Below the pieces are notes generated by a model. It did no database searches, was not told where the DNA came from, and was given only the letters and a program-made list of their open reading frames with translations. 64,000 bases of DNA from Salinibacillus kushneri (GTDB lineage Bacteria; Bacillota; Bacilli; Bacillales; Alkalibacillaceae), in the NCBI RefSeq assembly GCF_900111405.1, contig NZ_FOHJ01000003.1:332613-396612 (forward strand), given 5' to 3'. A program made the translations under genes and the position numbers. How positions within the stretch are numbered: position 1 is the stretch's first letter; every line of letters begins with the position of its first letter. Positions 51,241-60,514 of this stretch are shown here, one piece after another.

Positions 51241-52347
51241 ATGTTTAATGTAACAGAATTAATAATTGCTTTTTTTATATCACTCATATCAAGTCTGTTA
51301 TTAGCGTATCCCGTTAAAAAAATGGCTTTGAAAATGGGTGCCATGGACGTACCAAATAATCGAAAAATACACACGATTGTTACCCCCAGGCTAGGCGGTT
51401 TAAGTATATATATAGGAACAGTTTTAGGAATTTTTTATTTGTTTCCAAATCATCCTCAAATATCAGCTATTGCGTTAGGCTCCCTCATAGTGGTAATAAC
51501 GGGTATGATTGATGATAAATATCAAATCAGGCCGATTATCAAACTGTCAGGACAACTTCTGGCTGCTGTTATCCTTATAACTTCGGGAATTATTATTGAG
51601 AAGGTCACATTACCTGTATTCGGCATCATTGAATTAGGGTATTTCAGCATTCCTTTAACGATACTTTGGATTATTGGGATAACCAATGCAATTAATCTGA
51701 TTGATGGTTTGGATGGACTGGCAGCAGGTGTATCCACGATTGCGATTTCCAGCATCTTAGTTATGGCGATTATAGATTATCGGGTAATAGTTGTCTACAT
51801 CTGTGTTGCACTAATCGGTAGTAATCTTGGTTTTTTATTCCACAACTTTCACCCGGCTAAAATATACATGGGCGATACAGGATCACTGTTCCTTGGTTAT
51901 TCTGTTGCAGTAATTTCCATGTTAGGTTTGTTTAAGAATATTGCCTTATTTAGTTTTGTTATTCCTATTATTGTGCTAGGAGTTCCGATATTAGATACCC
52001 TCTTTGCTATTGTTCGGAGAATGGTTAATAAAGAGCCGATTATGATGCCGGATAAGAAGCATATTCATTATCAGCTTCTGGCTGCGGGGTTTAGTCATCG
52101 GACGACTGTATTGATTTTGTATGGGTTTAGTGTGATATTTGGAGTACTAGCCATTTTATTTTCACTTGCTTCTAACTTAACAGTGTCTTATTTAGCTATG
52201 TTAGTTTTGTTAATATTAATTCATGTTTTTGCGGAGAATGTTGGTCTTGTGGGAAGAGGAAAGAAGCCTTTAACCAACTTAATGTGGAAGCTTATAAAAA
52301 AAGAGAAACTTGATCATAAAGAACAAAATGTACAACAAAAGCCCTAA
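51241..52347 (+). CDS. tagO: Undecaprenyl-phosphate GlcNAc-1-phosphate transferase, TagO/WecA-like
   Basis: Starts a lipid-linked polymer by moving GlcNAc-1-phosphate from UDP-GlcNAc to undecaprenyl phosphate. 368 residues, about eleven helices. The MraY/WecA family sites are present: GMIDDKYQIRP (Asp-Asp), NAINLIDGLDGLAAG, NFHPAKIYMGDTGSLFLGYS and the cytoplasmic histidine motif KKHIHYQLLAAGFSHR. In Bacillus TagO primes wall teichoic acid; lying at the head of a polysaccharide locus and near tagD and a TagB/F-like gene, it could serve both. The binding site AGGGAT before the ATG is weak. Confidence 0.93.
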   Translation: MFNVTELIIAFFISLISSLLLAYPVKKMALKMGAMDVPNNRKIHTIVTPRLGGLSIYIGTVLGIFYLFPNHPQISAIALGSLIVVITGMIDDKYQIRPIIKLSGQLLAAVILITSGIIIEKVTLPVFGIIELGYFSIPLTILWIIGITNAINLIDGLDGLAAGVSTIAISSILVMAIIDYRVIVVYICVALIGSNLGFLFHNFHPAKIYMGDTGSLFLGYSVAVISMLGLFKNIALFSFVIPIIVLGVPILDTLFAIVRRMVNKEPIMMPDKKHIHYQLLAAGFSHRTTVLILYGFSVIFGVLAILFSLASNLTVSYLAMLVLLILIHVFAENVGLVGRGKKPLTNLMWKLIKKEKLDHKEQNVQQKP

Positions 52348-52372
52348 AATTATTTTAGGGCTAATATTATTT
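52341..52372 (+). terminator. Terminator after tagO
   Basis: GCCCTAAAA pairs with TTTTAGGGC around a three-base loop, overlapping the stop codon, followed by an AT-rich tail. Confidence 0.8.
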
Positions 52373-52402
52373 TATACATTAAATAACATATTTCGACTTT
52401 TC

Positions 52403-52431
52403 TTGACTCAATAATATTTACATTTTAAAAT
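52403..52431 (+). promoter_or_regulatory. Sigma-A promoter upstream of the GT2 gene
   Basis: TTGACT (52403-52408), a 17-base spacer and TAAAAT (52426-52431), about 34 bases before the next ATG. Confidence 0.65.
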
Positions 52432-52464
52432 TTAGTTATTCGTATTTTAAGAGGGTGTGTATGT

Positions 52465-53502
52465 ATGGGAAAACCACTAGTAACAGTTTTTATCCCAATG
52501 TATAATTGTGAGGGTTATATTGGTCAAGCATTAGAAAGTATTCTTAATCAGACTTACGCCAATTTAGAAATATTGTTGATTGATGATGGATCAACAGATC
52601 AAACTGTTGAAATTGTAACAAAGTATAATGATAATCGGATTAAACTAATACAAAATAAAGAGAATAAAGGAATTCCATATACTAGGAATTTAGGAGTTGA
52701 ACAGGCTAATGGAAAATATATGGCCATTATGGACTCAGATGACATAGCTTTATCAAATAGAATTGAACGTCAAGTCTATTTTATGGAAAGGAATCAAGAC
52801 ATTGACGCTATTGGAACATACTATCAAATGATTGGGGGGAGGTTAAAAAGAGTAAAGAAATCAAATATTACTTCACCTGAAGAAATAAAAGTTTCTTTAT
52901 TGTTTTTTAGTCCAATATCTAATCCTTCTTCCATGATTAGACTGCGCACAATTAAAAAACACAATCTAAAATACAATTTAAATTACTTTGTAGCACAAGA
53001 TTATGGTATGTGGCTACAAATATCAAAAGTGGGTAAATTAGCTATTCTCCCAGAAGTACTACTTCAATACAGAACGGGACATACAAACATTACAAAACGA
53101 ACGAAGACAAAGAAAGCTTCAAGAAGAAAACAAATACTTGATTCCATTCATCGGGATGCTTTAAGTTTTTATAATTTTAAATTATCCTCCCAGGAATTAT
53201 CCGACTTTAACGAATTTTTTAATGATAATCCACAAGCAGCTCTTAGTAATCAAACTATGTATCAAATTCCAAATATTCTAAAGAAGTTAACAGATCAATG
53301 TCATAATGATTTCGATGTAAAGTTATTTTCGAAAATTACACAAAAGAATTTTACATTTGCATTAAGCAACCATAGATTGTCCTTATTAAAAAAAATCAGA
53401 TTATATAAAAAAACTGTTGGGATTCGCTATTTTACGTTTAGTTTGAAAGAGTTGACTTTTTTGATGTCCAAACATATATATCGTTCAGTTAAAAAGTTTT
53501 AG
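52465..53502 (+). CDS. Family 2 glycosyltransferase
   Basis: 345-residue GT-A transferase. The N-terminal nucleotide-sugar domain reads LVTVFIPMYNCEGYIGQALE, then ILLIDDGSTDQTVEI and GKYMAIMDSDDIALSNR, the last being the metal-binding DxD-type site (DSDD). The acceptor region is around FVAQDYGMWLQIS, with the catalytic-base ED-equivalent QDY. The C-terminal 120 residues are lysine-rich and unassigned. Donor and acceptor unknown. AT-rich codon use, like the rest of the polysaccharide locus; 190 non-coding bases separate it from the next gene. Confidence 0.9.
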   Translation: MGKPLVTVFIPMYNCEGYIGQALESILNQTYANLEILLIDDGSTDQTVEIVTKYNDNRIKLIQNKENKGIPYTRNLGVEQANGKYMAIMDSDDIALSNRIERQVYFMERNQDIDAIGTYYQMIGGRLKRVKKSNITSPEEIKVSLLFFSPISNPSSMIRLRTIKKHNLKYNLNYFVAQDYGMWLQISKVGKLAILPEVLLQYRTGHTNITKRTKTKKASRRKQILDSIHRDALSFYNFKLSSQELSDFNEFFNDNPQAALSNQTMYQIPNILKKLTDQCHNDFDVKLFSKITQKNFTFALSNHRLSLLKKIRLYKKTVGIRYFTFSLKELTFLMSKHIYRSVKKF

Positions 53503-53692
53503 GTTTTGGAGATGTTGGAACATCCATATGATTTAGCAATAACGACTTAATAGAATTGTGCATAAAAAGCAAGGAAGTTTTTCTAATTTCTATATCTTAA
53601 AAAATAATGGTAAGAGAAAATATAGAATACTTATAACGTTATGAATTAATGTATAGGGTGAGTATATTAGAGGTTTGTGGAGGGATTAAATA

Positions 53693-55054
53693 GTGAGCCT
53701 TCTTGAAAAAAGTTCAAAAATAAATGTAAAAATAGAATGGCTGTTTATATTCTTTATCATTTTGCAACCAATTTTAGACATATCTGCTTTCTTCGGATTT
53801 CCATTTTCGATAGGTGTTAGAGCGTTAGCTATGCTATTTGGTTTTTTCTATATTCTGTTGTATCCAGAGTCTAAATATAAAAAGAGTGCAATATTTTACC
53901 TTTTTATTTTAGGAATATTTATGGTTATAAACTTTATCATAAACTTTACATTTAAAGCAAATTTTGTATGGATAGATGAGGTAGAATACATAATAAAGAC
54001 AAGTTACGTTATTTTAATGTTAGTTACTTATATATTTGTCTTTAGACGGTTAAGTTCAAGAGTTAATTGGGAGAATATTATTCAGAGAAATATTAGCATA
54101 GCATTAGCGATTATAGGAATTGCCATGTTTATAGCCGAATTAACCGGTTCTGGAAGGAGAAGTTATAGGGCTATAAATAAAGAAGGTCATTCAGGGTGGT
54201 TTTTTTCGGCCAACGAGTTAAGTGCTATTCTTGCAATGGGATTAGGAATTCTACTCTTATATTTTATCAGTACAAAGATTTCCACAAAACTCATTTTGCT
54301 ACCCTTCCTACTTTTGGTTACCTGGTCAATGTTAACCATTGGTACTAAAGTAGGCTTAGGTGCAATGTTAATTATACTTATTGTCACTTTACTTATAACA
54401 ATAATGGATGTTATTAGGAATCGAAAAAAGTGGATTAATATTGTATTTATAGGATTTGTAACGATTGTCTCGCTACTTATCATCCCTTATACATCTGTAC
54501 AACATAATTTAGATATTAAGGTATTTAATTGGTTTGGGCATTTTACTGAAGATCCTTCTGAATCAGATGATATCGAACAGCCAGAAGAAGAACAGAAACC
54601 TAATCCTGTGGAACAAGGAGAATTATCACAAGCATTACTTAGTGGAAGAGGAGATTTCTTAATCAACCATTGGAACCAATATAAACAGGCTCCTGTTCAG
54701 CAAAAATTATTTGGTATGGGATATGGAGGTAATTATGAGTCAAGTCCTAAGTTGGTGGAGATGGACTTTTTTGATTACTTTTTTAGCTTTGGAGTAGTCG
54801 GATTTATCATCCTTATATTACCTTTCTTAGCTATAGGTTTTTTAATAATAAAAAATATTTTTGTAAGCAAATTTAAATTAATTAGACCAGTTAGTTTTTT
54901 ATTGATTGTAGAAATTGGCTTAGGATTAGGGATAGCTTCTATTGCCGGGCATATTTTCTCAGCTCCTTCTTCAGGTTATTATTTCGTTTTATTGATTAGC
55001 TACCTGTATGCTTATACAAGTCATTTTAGAGAAAAACTGTTTAATGCTTACTGA
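53693..55054 (+). CDS. O-antigen ligase/polymerase-like membrane protein
   Basis: 453 residues with about eleven membrane helices and a large hydrophilic loop (about residues 275-325) containing an acidic ESDDIEQPEEEQKPNPVEQG stretch and LLSGRGDFLINHW. The RGD-like loop motif followed by a membrane segment is typical of the O-antigen ligase superfamily (PF04932/PF13425), which polymerises or ligates repeat units outside the membrane. GTG start behind GGAGGGA. In context it is the probable Wzy-type polymerase of the locus. Confidence 0.78.
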   Translation: MSLLEKSSKINVKIEWLFIFFIILQPILDISAFFGFPFSIGVRALAMLFGFFYILLYPESKYKKSAIFYLFILGIFMVINFIINFTFKANFVWIDEVEYIIKTSYVILMLVTYIFVFRRLSSRVNWENIIQRNISIALAIIGIAMFIAELTGSGRRSYRAINKEGHSGWFFSANELSAILAMGLGILLLYFISTKISTKLILLPFLLLVTWSMLTIGTKVGLGAMLIILIVTLLITIMDVIRNRKKWINIVFIGFVTIVSLLIIPYTSVQHNLDIKVFNWFGHFTEDPSESDDIEQPEEEQKPNPVEQGELSQALLSGRGDFLINHWNQYKQAPVQQKLFGMGYGGNYESSPKLVEMDFFDYFFSFGVVGFIILILPFLAIGFLIIKNIFVSKFKLIRPVSFLLIVEIGLGLGIASIAGHIFSAPSSGYYFVLLISYLYAYTSHFREKLFNAY

Positions 55055-55137
55055 TTGTTGTAATAATTCTTATTAAATGGGATATAAACAACCTATTAAA
55101 ATTAATATATTTTATGTCTGATACATCGAATATACAG

Positions 55138-55171
55138 AACCCAAGTCCATTAACTTGGGTTTACTTTTTTT
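55138..55171 (+). terminator. Terminator before gtaB
   Basis: AACCCAAGT pairs with ACTTGGGTT around six bases, followed within a few bases by TTTTTTT. The remainder of the 335-base gap (55055-55389) holds only the weak promoter at 55311-55319. Confidence 0.88.
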
Positions 55172-55310
55172 GCCAAAAGACTTTAATGAATTAAATAAGT
55201 ATCTAAAATTTAAAGAAAGTTTGAAGAAACCATAATAAATAAGTTTAATAATTCGAATATTATATGTAACCTTTTACCCAAAAATTAAGGGAAATTGCTT
55301 ATAAATATAA

Positions 55311-55319
55311 TGCTATGAT
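55311..55319 (+). promoter_or_regulatory. Extended -10 promoter of gtaB
   Basis: TGCTATGAT matches an extended -10 (TG-N-TATGAT) about 70 bases before the gtaB ATG. The -35 region is poor. Confidence 0.4.
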
Positions 55320-55389
55320 AAAATTAAATTAAGTTATAAAAGAGATTAAAGTAGCGATTATTTATTAAATGATAAAGGAGCTTTTAGTA

Positions 55390-56268
55390 ATGAAGGTTCG
55401 TAAAGCAATCATACCAGCTGCAGGATTAGGAACGCGTTTTTTGCCTGCTACTAAGGCACAACCTAAAGAGATGCTTCCAATAGTTGATAAACCCACTATA
55501 CAATATATTGTAGAAGAGGCAGTGGCTTCAGGAATAGAAGATATTATTATTGTTTCTGGAAGAGGTAAGCGTGCAATAGAAGACCATTTTGATATATCTT
55601 ATGAGTTAGAAGAAAAGCTTGAGAAAAAAAGGAAAACAGAAATGCTTAAAATGGTGCAGTCCATTTCGAATTTAGCTAATATCCATTATATTCGTCAAAA
55701 AGAACCTAAAGGTTTAGGACATGCTATATCTGTTGCTAGTAGATTTGTTGGTAATGAACCATTTGCTGTACTATTAGGAGACGATATTGTTCAGTCAGAC
55801 ACCCCTTGTCTAAAGCAGCTTATTGATGTTTTTGACCAGCATCATTCCTCAATTGTAGGAGTACAGGAGGTCTCTGATGAGGAAGTATCAAAATACGGTG
55901 TGGTTGACCCTCGTGATGGAAAGGATTATGGTCCGAATACGATAGGTGTTAAAACATTTGTAGAAAAGCCACCTATTGAAAAAGCTCCTTCTAATTTGGC
56001 CATAATGGGAAGATACATATTGACACCGGAAGTCTTTCACGTATTAGAGAATCTTGCTCCTGGTAAGGGTGGAGAAATTCAGTTAACGGATGCCATTGAA
56101 ATTTTAAATGAAACTCAAAAAGTTTTAGCATATAATTTTGAAGGAATACGTTATGATATAGGAAATAAACTAGGCTTTATCAAAGCATCCATTGATTTTG
56201 CATTATCTCGTGATGATTTAAAAGAAGATGTTCAAGAGTATATACAACAGAAATTAAAGGATATTTAA
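55390..56268 (+). CDS. gtaB: UTP-glucose-1-phosphate uridylyltransferase
   Basis: Makes UDP-glucose. ATG 55390 follows AAAGGAG and gives 292 residues, the length of B. subtilis GtaB; an upstream ATG at 55369 has no site. The nucleotidyl-transfer signature [20 protein letters not shown] is near the N-terminus, with [11 protein letters not shown] and [20 protein letters not shown] later. Directly before ugd, which uses its product. Confidence 0.96.
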   Translation: MKVRKAIIPAAGLGTRFLPATKAQPKEMLPIVDKPTIQYIVEEAVASGIEDIIIVSGRGKRAIEDHFDISYELEEKLEKKRKTEMLKMVQSISNLANIHYIRQKEPKGLGHAISVASRFVGNEPFAVLLGDDIVQSDTPCLKQLIDVFDQHHSSIVGVQEVSDEEVSKYGVVDPRDGKDYGPNTIGVKTFVEKPPIEKAPSNLAIMGRYILTPEVFHVLENLAPGKGGEIQLTDAIEILNETQKVLAYNFEGIRYDIGNKLGFIKASIDFALSRDDLKEDVQEYIQQKLKDI

Positions 56269-56296
56269 ATTTATAAGATAAGGGAAGGTTTATAGA

Positions 56297-57592
56297 ATGA
56301 ATATCGCTGTTATAGGTACGGGATATGTTGGTCTAGTCACGGGAGTATGTTTAGCTGAAATCGGCCACCAGGTAACTTGCATTGATGTTGATGATAAAAA
56401 AATTAGTTCTTTAAAAAGTGGAACATCACCAATTTATGAAGATGGGTTAGAAGATCTCTTAATCAAAAATATTGAGAAGGATACTGTTAGATTCACTACA
56501 GATTATAGTTATGGACTAAAAGATAAAGCGGTAATTTATATTGGTGTGGGTACACCTCAGGCTGAGGATGGCTCAGCAGATTTGACCTATATAAATGATG
56601 TTTGTCATAGTATTGCACGCAACTTGCAAAGGGATGCCATTATTGTTACAAAAAGCACGGTACCGGTTGGTACGAATGAACACATAAAAAACAAAATAAT
56701 GGAAAATATAGATTATAATGTATCTATAGAAATTGTATCGAATCCCGAGTTTTTGCGTCAGGGATCAGCAGTCTATGACACCTTTCATGGGGACAGAATT
56801 GTTATTGGTTCCGAAAACGATTATGCCTTAAATGTTATTGAGAATGTAAATAAGCCATTTGGTATCCCAATTGTCAAAACGGACTTAAGAAGTGCAGAAA
56901 TGATTAAGTACGCAGCAAATGCCTTCTTGGCAACCAAAATTAGTTTTATTAATGAAATTGCAAACCTATGTGATAAATTAGATGCTAATGTTGAAAATGT
57001 AGCGAAAGGAATTGGAATGGATAAACGTATTGGTAATAGCTTTTTGAATGCTGGAATTGGTTATGGAGGATCTTGTTTCCCAAAAGATACCAATGCATTA
57101 GTTTCCATAGGAAAAAATGTAGATTATGAAATGTCAATTTTACAAAGTGTGGTCGAAGTTAATAATCGTCAGAAAAAAGTAATCATTGACAAGATGTACA
57201 AAAGATTTGGTAGTTTATCAGACATAAGCGTAGCCTTGTTAGGACTTTCCTTTAAGCCAAATACAGATGATATGAGAGAAGCACCGTCCATTCCATTATC
57301 TAAAGTACTTTTAGAGAAAGGTGCTAATATTAGAGCATATGACCCGGTTGCTGCAAATAATGCAAAAAAGATTTTGCCAGATAATGTATTCTATGCTGAT
57401 AATATAGCTGAAGCTATTAATAAGGCAGATTGTGCAGTGATTTTGACAGATTGGGAAGATATAAAAAATTATCCATTAATGAAATTTAAAGAGCAATTAA
57501 ATCAACCCATAATATTTGATGGAAGAAATTGCTTCGATCCACAAGAGGTAAGAAAAGCCGGGATAGAATATTATTCAATCGGACGTCCCTAA
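56297..57592 (+). CDS. ugd: UDP-glucose 6-dehydrogenase
   Basis: Oxidises UDP-glucose twice with NAD to UDP-glucuronate. 431 residues. Rossmann motif IGTGYVGLVTGVCLAEIGH at the N-terminus, the catalytic cysteine in GIGYGGSCFPKDTNAL (about residue 260), and the C-terminal UDP-binding domain SVALLGLSFKPNTDDMREAP. With gtaB it supplies uronic acid for the polysaccharide made here. Related to TuaD of teichuronic acid synthesis. A terminator follows. Confidence 0.96.
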   Translation: MNIAVIGTGYVGLVTGVCLAEIGHQVTCIDVDDKKISSLKSGTSPIYEDGLEDLLIKNIEKDTVRFTTDYSYGLKDKAVIYIGVGTPQAEDGSADLTYINDVCHSIARNLQRDAIIVTKSTVPVGTNEHIKNKIMENIDYNVSIEIVSNPEFLRQGSAVYDTFHGDRIVIGSENDYALNVIENVNKPFGIPIVKTDLRSAEMIKYAANAFLATKISFINEIANLCDKLDANVENVAKGIGMDKRIGNSFLNAGIGYGGSCFPKDTNALVSIGKNVDYEMSILQSVVEVNNRQKKVIIDKMYKRFGSLSDISVALLGLSFKPNTDDMREAPSIPLSKVLLEKGANIRAYDPVAANNAKKILPDNVFYADNIAEAINKADCAVILTDWEDIKNYPLMKFKEQLNQPIIFDGRNCFDPQEVRKAGIEYYSIGRP

Positions 57593-57612
57593 ATCAAATG
57601 TAAAAGAATTTT

Positions 57613-57650
57613 AAAGGTTCCTTTCATTATCTATAATGGAAGGAACTTTT
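57613..57650 (+). terminator. Terminator after ugd
   Basis: AAAGGTTCCTTTCATTAT pairs with ATAATGGAAGGAACTTTT (one mismatch). Confidence 0.85.
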
Positions 57651-57848
57651 CGTTTATAATAGACGCAAGTTAAAAACTTTGGGTTAAAGGGGGAGTGGTT
57701 TTGCGAATTTTCCGACATTAGATTTTTTATCTAAAGCAATAATCTTTCCCAATGTATTATGGTATCTTAAACTATAGAGCTTCATAAAAAGTTTTTAAAG
57801 TGTTAGTGATATGTAATAATATAAGGTTGTTGTCTGGGGGACAAGAGA

Positions 57849-58961
57849 ATGAAAAGAAAGTCCAAGCGGATACTGGTACTTAGTAACATGTATCCTGGAA
57901 AAGTCAGTAGTACATTTGGTATTTTTGTAGAAAATCAAGTTGAAGGAATTAGAAAAAGAGGCATCTATGTTGATGTTTTAGCTGTACAAGACCCTCGTAT
58001 GGGTAAGTATTTTGTTATTAAAAAATACCTAAAATGGTCCATTCGGATTCTTTATTCTTTTTTAACTAAAGGTCGCAGCTATGATTTAATACATGCACAT
58101 TATGTATTCCCCAGTGGCATGTTTGCCTTGTTATTTAAAAAATGGTTTGGGACCAAAATGATAGTTACCGCACATGGTGGAGATATTGACAAGATGTCCA
58201 AGAAAAGTCGATTCTTTTTTAATAAAACGAAGCAAATTTTAAATAATGCAGATTTCGTTATAGCTGTTGGGGAAAACTTGCGTAAGGATATAACCGATAC
58301 TTTTAGAGTTGATGCAGATAAGACAGCTGTTATAAATATGGGTGTCAATAGAGAAGTTTTTCAACCTATAGATAAGATGAGAGCTAAAGAACTACTGGGT
58401 CGTTCATCATCCAAATTTTATTTACTATATGTAGGAAATTTAATAAAGCAGAAAGGACTGTTAGAGTTAATTGATGCTTTTCGACATTTAAGGCAGAAAT
58501 ATTCAGATTTAGAACTTCATTTAATAGGTCCTGTTAAAAACGAAGTTTTTTTATCACAATTAAAGCAAAAGATAGCAGATGAAAATATAGAGGATCTCTA
58601 TATACATCCTGCAAAGGGACAGAAAGAAATCGCAAAATGGATGGCAGCTTCTGATGTATTTGTTCTTCCTTCACATATAGAAGGGTTCGGTCTAGTTGCA
58701 TTAGAGGCAATGTCTTGCCACACACCTGTCGTAGGCAGTGATGTAGGGGGGCTTTCTTATTTACTTAAGGATTCGGGTATTTTGATAAGCCCTAAAGACA
58801 GTTCTTCTTTATATAAAGGGTTAGAAAAACTCATTGTTAATGAAGGGTTAAGAATGACACTCATTAAACAAGGAGAGAAAAAGGCACAGGAAAATGATCA
58901 GGAATTATTACTAGATAGGCTTATGGAGATATATGGTCATAAGGGAGGAAAAATTACATGA
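57849..58961 (+). CDS. Family 4 glycosyltransferase
   Basis: 370-residue GT-B transferase. N-terminal acceptor domain with NMYPGKVSSTFGIFVENQVE and a basic KKYLKWSIRILYSF segment; C-terminal nucleotide-sugar domain with YVGNLIKQKGLLELIDAF, VFVLPSHIEGFGLVALEAM and SCHTPVVGSDVGGLSYLL, the last pair holding the E-x7-E retaining-enzyme glutamates. Sugar specificity cannot be told. It overlaps the next gene by four bases. Confidence 0.92.
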   Translation: MKRKSKRILVLSNMYPGKVSSTFGIFVENQVEGIRKRGIYVDVLAVQDPRMGKYFVIKKYLKWSIRILYSFLTKGRSYDLIHAHYVFPSGMFALLFKKWFGTKMIVTAHGGDIDKMSKKSRFFFNKTKQILNNADFVIAVGENLRKDITDTFRVDADKTAVINMGVNREVFQPIDKMRAKELLGRSSSKFYLLYVGNLIKQKGLLELIDAFRHLRQKYSDLELHLIGPVKNEVFLSQLKQKIADENIEDLYIHPAKGQKEIAKWMAASDVFVLPSHIEGFGLVALEAMSCHTPVVGSDVGGLSYLLKDSGILISPKDSSSLYKGLEKLIVNEGLRMTLIKQGEKKAQENDQELLLDRLMEIYGHKGGKIT

Positions 58962-59428
58962 GAAGGAAGAAATTACTTCTTATTTCATCAATAGGTGGAC
59001 ATTTAACACAATTACTGCAATTAGAACCTCTCTTTAAAAATTACGATTATCACATTGTAACGGAAAAATCAGAGATTACAAAAAAGTTGGAAGATAAGTA
59101 CCCTATGTCCTTTTTGGTTTACGGTGCAAGAAATTATCCATTTAGATATATATTTAAATTAGCTTACAATATATTTAAATCTTTTTTCATCTTTCTACGG
59201 GAAAGACCTGATGTTGTGATTACAACAGGTGTCCACACAGCAGTACCAATGTGTTATATAGCAAAGTTATTTAGAAAAAAAGTTGTGTTTATCGAAAGCT
59301 TTGCAAAATCCTCAAGTCCAACAATGGCAGGTAAAATGGTATATCCTGTTGCGGATTTATTCATTGTACAATGGGAAACTATGAAGAGATTTTATCCTAA
59401 TGCAGTTTATGGGGGGTCTATCTATTGA
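58958..59428 (+). CDS. Alg14/PssD-like glycosyltransferase subunit
   Basis: 156 residues. The Alg14 family pattern is LISSIGGHLTQLLQLEPL, then VVITTGVHTAVPMCYIAKLF and FIESFAKSSSPTMAGKMVYP with a final WETMKRFYPNAVYGGSIY. In yeast and in bacterial PssD/PssE or Cps14F/Cps14G, such proteins recruit the catalytic Alg13-type partner, encoded here by the next gene with a four-base overlap. The pair probably adds one sugar, possibly glucuronic acid as in rhizobial PssDE, to the lipid-linked unit. Confidence 0.88.
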   Translation: MRRKKLLLISSIGGHLTQLLQLEPLFKNYDYHIVTEKSEITKKLEDKYPMSFLVYGARNYPFRYIFKLAYNIFKSFFIFLRERPDVVITTGVHTAVPMCYIAKLFRKKVVFIESFAKSSSPTMAGKMVYPVADLFIVQWETMKRFYPNAVYGGSIY

Positions 59429-59904
59429 TATTTGTCATATTAGGAACTCACGAATTACCTTTCACACGACTTTTAAATGAGGTCGAAAGAATTAAAAAAT
59501 CCGGTTTTCTCAAGGATGAAATTGTTGTTCAAAGCGGAAATACAAAATATAATAGTCATTATATGACCTTGATTCCCTTTATGAGTTATGAAGAGATGGA
59601 TAAACTATATAATAAAGCCCGTTTAATTATTACCCATGCAGGAACAGGATCTGTGATAACCGGCCTAAAAAAAAGCAAAAAGGTAATTGCAGCAGCACGT
59701 CTGAAAAAATATGGTGAACATAATGATGATCATCAATTAGAACTTGTAAGTGTATTTGAAAAGCAAGGACATATTTTAAGTTGGAATGAAGGGGAGAATC
59801 TGGAAAAAGTAATCATTGAAGCAGAAGATTTTGAACCGAAGCCTTTTCGATCTGGTAAAGATAAGATGCTAAAAATTTTGTATGATTTTATTGAACAAAA
59901 ATAG
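59425..59904 (+). CDS. Alg13/PssE-like glycosyltransferase subunit
   Basis: 159 residues from a TTG start overlapping the previous stop. It is the C-terminal GT-B half, with the UDP-binding signature LIITHAGTGSVITGL and the acceptor/donor loop ARLKKYGEHNDDHQLELV, and the N-terminal MIFVILGTHELPFTRLL. Works with the upstream Alg14-like subunit as a split GT28-type enzyme. A terminator follows. Confidence 0.9.
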   Translation: MIFVILGTHELPFTRLLNEVERIKKSGFLKDEIVVQSGNTKYNSHYMTLIPFMSYEEMDKLYNKARLIITHAGTGSVITGLKKSKKVIAAARLKKYGEHNDDHQLELVSVFEKQGHILSWNEGENLEKVIIEAEDFEPKPFRSGKDKMLKILYDFIEQK

Positions 59905-59926
59905 AATTTAAAATAAGGATTTACTT

Positions 59927-59972
59927 AAAAAAGGTTCACACCTCCTCATGTATAATGGTTGGACCTTTTTTC
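59927..59972 (+). terminator. Terminator at end of polysaccharide operon
   Basis: AAAAAGGT and CACC on the left pair with GGT and ACCTTTTTT on the right (internal mismatches), ending in a T-run. Confidence 0.7.
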
Positions 59973-60514
59973 ATTTAAGAATCTTTGGTGGAGTATAAAT
60001 CAGGCAGTAAATAAAATGATAACTAATTATGGAAGTTGGAGAATTAGTGGATATGCTGCTTTGGTTCTGCTAACTGTTTTAATCTTCCTTATCTTAGAAG
60101 AACCAATAAATCCAAATGGTGAATGACGGTTGTTAGTCAAAGTTTCGAAATGAGAAGCCATGTCATTAAAAGTTCATATTATTGTTCCAATCAACCTCTA
60201 TCTCCTGGTTGAACTCTACAGATTCACATTGATAGCGGTACAATAGAAATATCTTCATAGAATATTTACCACAGTCTGCACTATATTCACAAATATATCG
60301 GCACTTTCGGATAAAAATTCTGTTCGTCTACCGAATATATTGATATGCTTAATCTTCTGTATACAATAATTTCACGTACTTAATCCGTTACATTAGAGCA
60401 AAATTTAAGTCCTCTATATTCTTATTACAAAAATGTGCTGCATCTTAAAAGTTGGAGGTAAAATCTAACCTTTGGGTGGTAACTTCATTTTTTGTTTCTG
60501 AATAATAGAGGACT
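59973..60514. other. Non-coding gap with one possible tiny membrane ORF
   Basis: About 540 AT-rich bases between converging genes. An ORF at 60016-60126 encodes 36 residues with one hydrophobic stretch (YAALVLLTVLIFLILEEP), but has no clear ribosome binding site. AAGTCCTCTAT (60409-60419) is repeated in inverted form around 60505-60515, next to the stop of the minus-strand gene, without a compact loop. Nothing else is recognised. Confidence 0.4.
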
